Below are positions 62,129-64,000 of a DNA stretch of 64,000 nt, one piece after another. The notes under the pieces were generated by a model, which saw nothing but the letters and a program-made list of their open reading frames with translations, did no database searches and was not told where the DNA came from. Both the position numbers and the translations under genes were made by a program. Each line of letters starts with the position of its first letter. Positions within the stretch are counted from its first letter, which is position 1. This DNA comes from Triparma columacea (Eukaryota; Sar; Bolidophyceae; Parmales; Triparmaceae): contig BRYA01000300.1 of assembly GCA_030267965.1 (NCBI GenBank), positions 37,976-101,975 of the forward strand, written 5' to 3'.

Positions 62129-64000
62129 ATGACCGACAGTGAGATGGATCTAACCATTCTCCTGAAGCAGAGGGACAAGGAGATAGCTGGATTGAAGGCC
62201 AACTTAAGGGCAACAAGAGCCCAACATACTGCCGATCTTGCATCTACAGCAGCGGCAGCCAACGACCTTGTTGCCGCCGTCAAGGGCACTGCACACGATG
62301 GCACAACCGCTGACATTGTCAGTGCTGCAACTGACCTTGCTGTCCTCCTTGCCGCCGCCGCTGATTCCGCCGCGGATCAGTCTGCTATTGTTGGGGCTGC
62401 TGAGGCAACCGAAGACCACGAAAGTGCCGCTGATGTCGTCAAGGCAAATGACTATGCTGTCAACCTTGGGGCAACTGCTGATATTGATAGGTCTCATGGA
62501 GACGCCGGACGAGGTGAGTTTGCGTAGGGGGTGAGATGAGAAGGTTGCCAATTTGGTAGCGCAGTGAGAAAAAGATAGGTCGTAGGGAAGACTGATGAAA
62601 TGATTAAAAAAAGCTCAAAATACATCAACATTTCCACACCCGCAGAATCTGAAAATGATCATGGGGAAGCCAGACGAGGTGAGTGAGCGTCGAGAGCTTG
62701 GGGAGGAAAAGAACATCTTTATACTTTAGGAGAGGGTGGGAGATGTGTGGAAGGACAAGATGAACTTTGCCATTTTTACTCACTTTTCCCCTCTTTGTCG
62801 TTTCCTCTGCAGCAACTGAAATGTCACATGAGGACGCCGGACGAGGTAAGTTGTGCGTTGAGCGCCGGATAAAAGAATACATATTAATACTCTAGGCGAG
62901 AGCGGGAGAGTCGCGGGAGGGCGCGTTGAAACTTTGTAATTTGTTCTCACTTTTGCAACAACGTTGTCCCCTTCGCAGTCGCTAAATCTAAAAGCTCTCA
63001 GGAGGACGCTGGACAAGACCGAGGTAAGTTCGTTTCAGGGGGTTGTATGGGGGGAGACCCTTGATATTCTACAAAGCAACCCGCGCCGGTCTGCGGCGAC
63101 CGCATGGGATCCGTCTCCGGCGACCGCATGGGATCCGTCTCCGGCGACTGCATGGGATCCGTCTTCGGCGACCGCATGGTCTGCGGCGACCGCATGGGAC
63201 GCTTCTGCGGCAACCGCATGCGGCATCGAGGGGCACGCATGGAATTCTTTTTCATTTTGACTAATAAACGCCATAATCGCCATTACCGCAGACTCTGAAA
63301 AAGGTCATTTGGACGCCGTCGGTCTGGTTGTAGACAGTAATAATGTTAGTGCCGTGCAGCCGTCCGCCGGCCGTACGACCATCGCTCCGACCGTACCAAT
63401 GAATCCTGACAGCTTTGTAAACGCTGCCAAGACGGAGGAGGAAATTGAAAGATTAGCGAACCTCGTCAATGCTCGAGGGATAGAAATTGCCGAACACCTC
63501 GTTGAGATAAAGAACCTCAAAGATATCAACGAGAAGTTGATGAAGGAGAACGATGCGCTCAGGGCTGCTGCAGAAGAGATGGGCACTGCAGCCCTTACAA
63601 AAGCTTCTCCTTCAACAGACTCAGAGGACTACGAGCGTTTTAATACTGAAGATTACGGCAACGGGGGGCTCGACGAAGAAGAGGATATCGTACGCGACAT
63701 CAATGACGATATCAAGATCAGGCATGTTGAGCCTCAGGGAAATGGAGAGAAGGGGCTGACTATATCCCCAGACACTGCCCAGGACGGTGTGCCAAAAGAA
63801 CATCCTAAAGTCAAGAGCAACAACGAGATAGACATGGAAGCACTGCTGACTCTCGAGAATATTATAAAGAACGAGCCCCAACATTACACCGATGAGGAGG
63901 AGGAGGCAATCAAGGAGGGCAAGGAATTCTACATGAAATGCAAGGCAAGCAAGACCTTCAAAGATGTGAAGTGTCCAGATCCCAGGGTGAAGTTGAAAAC
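62129..64000 (+). CDS. Coiled-coil protein with tandem micro-exons (3' end outside window)
   Basis: Exons so far: 62129-62513, 62646-62678 (33 nt), 62813-62845 (33 nt), 62979-63023 (45 nt) and 63292 to the window edge. All introns are phase 1. Exon 1 encodes a coiled-coil start (MDLTILLKQRDKEIAGLKAN) and an Ala/Asp-rich stretch, ending DRSHGDAGRG. The three micro-exons encode variants of that ending: SENDHGEARR, TEMSHEDAGR and SQEDAGQDR. The last exon is again helical and acidic (EEEIERLANLVNARGIEIAEHL, split by charged residues) and continues past 64000. The symmetric exons can each be skipped without changing frame. I recognise no family. Start ATG 62129 follows an acceptor-like GCAG, so an upstream non-coding exon is likely. 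Confidence 0.7.
63091..63223 (+). repeat. 24-bp minisatellite in the last intron
   Basis: Units start at 63091, 63115, 63139, 63163, 63181 and 63205. The consensus is CTGCGGCGACCGCATGGG followed by ATCCGT; the fourth unit is 6 bp shorter. It lies inside the 268-nt intron between the third micro-exon and the last exon. Confidence 0.88.

Noticed and set aside
1..64000. tRNA, rRNA, CRISPR, transposase or retroelement genes
   Set aside because: None seen on either strand by eye; divergent relics or structured RNAs could still be missed without a covariance search.

Overview
The window is nuclear DNA of a eukaryote, most likely a photosynthetic stramenopile (heterokont alga). Supporting signs are short spliceosomal introns (about 75-290 nt) with GT(G/A)AG donors, a CTAAC-like branch site 15-40 nt before the acceptor, and C-rich 3' ends. 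Other signs are myosin, Ras and tandem-pore K+ channel genes, and hydrophobic leaders followed by Ser-Phe that resemble heterokont bipartite plastid targeting. BspA-like leucine-rich-repeat paralogues with an RLPKVMWRVILEFL-type tail are also present. A Parmales/Bolidophyceae-like or related lineage is my inference, not something the sequence proves. Exon structures were rebuilt by hand: the joins given below keep the reading frame, but transcripts were not available.

Layout. 0-9 kb: the 3' end of an NTF2-like gene, then on the minus strand an ornithine cyclodeaminase/mu-crystallin protein, a coiled-coil BAR-like/SBF2-like protein, and a membrane-anchored Tricorn-type protease. 9.6-15 kb: a plus-strand myosin whose tail carries ankyrin repeats and a degenerate protein kinase domain. 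15.3-20 kb (minus): a double DUF1330 protein and a six-exon tandem-pore K+ channel with a long cytosolic C-terminus. 20.4-26.6 kb: a locally duplicated island with three BspA-type LRR genes that share promoters and tails, a plastid-type NFACT-R protein and a seven-finger C2H2 gene.

26.7-44.5 kb: an unrecognised protein, an MGDG-synthase-type glycosyltransferase, an IQ-motif/zinc-ribbon protein, a Ras GTPase, a TLDc protein, an LTA4-hydrolase-like M1 peptidase with a C-terminal membrane anchor, a carotenoid-oxygenase-fold protein that lacks three of four iron ligands, and a membrane alpha/beta hydrolase. 44.8-58.1 kb: one giant eight-exon gene (about 4,170 aa) with Trp-rich Sfi1-like repeats, ankyrin repeats, coiled coils and low-complexity repeats. 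58.2-61.6 kb (minus): a protein built of a repeated DSI-box module and a 2-oxoglutarate/Fe(II) oxygenase. 62.1 kb to the end: a plus-strand gene with three tandem symmetric micro-exons, cut by the window edge.

Genes are dense, often divergent or convergent with 80-500 bp between them, and there is no operon logic. Themes are cytoskeleton and possibly cilium/centrosome (myosin, IQ protein, giant Sfi1-like protein), peptide turnover (Tricorn, M1 peptidase), plastid functions (NFACT-R, glycosyltransferase, CCD-like) and signalling (Ras, K+ channel). The most unusual items are the myosin-ankyrin-pseudokinase fusion, the ligand-depleted carotenoid oxygenase, the tandem micro-exons, and complementary GAGCGAAG/CTTCGCTC motifs at opposite ends of several introns.
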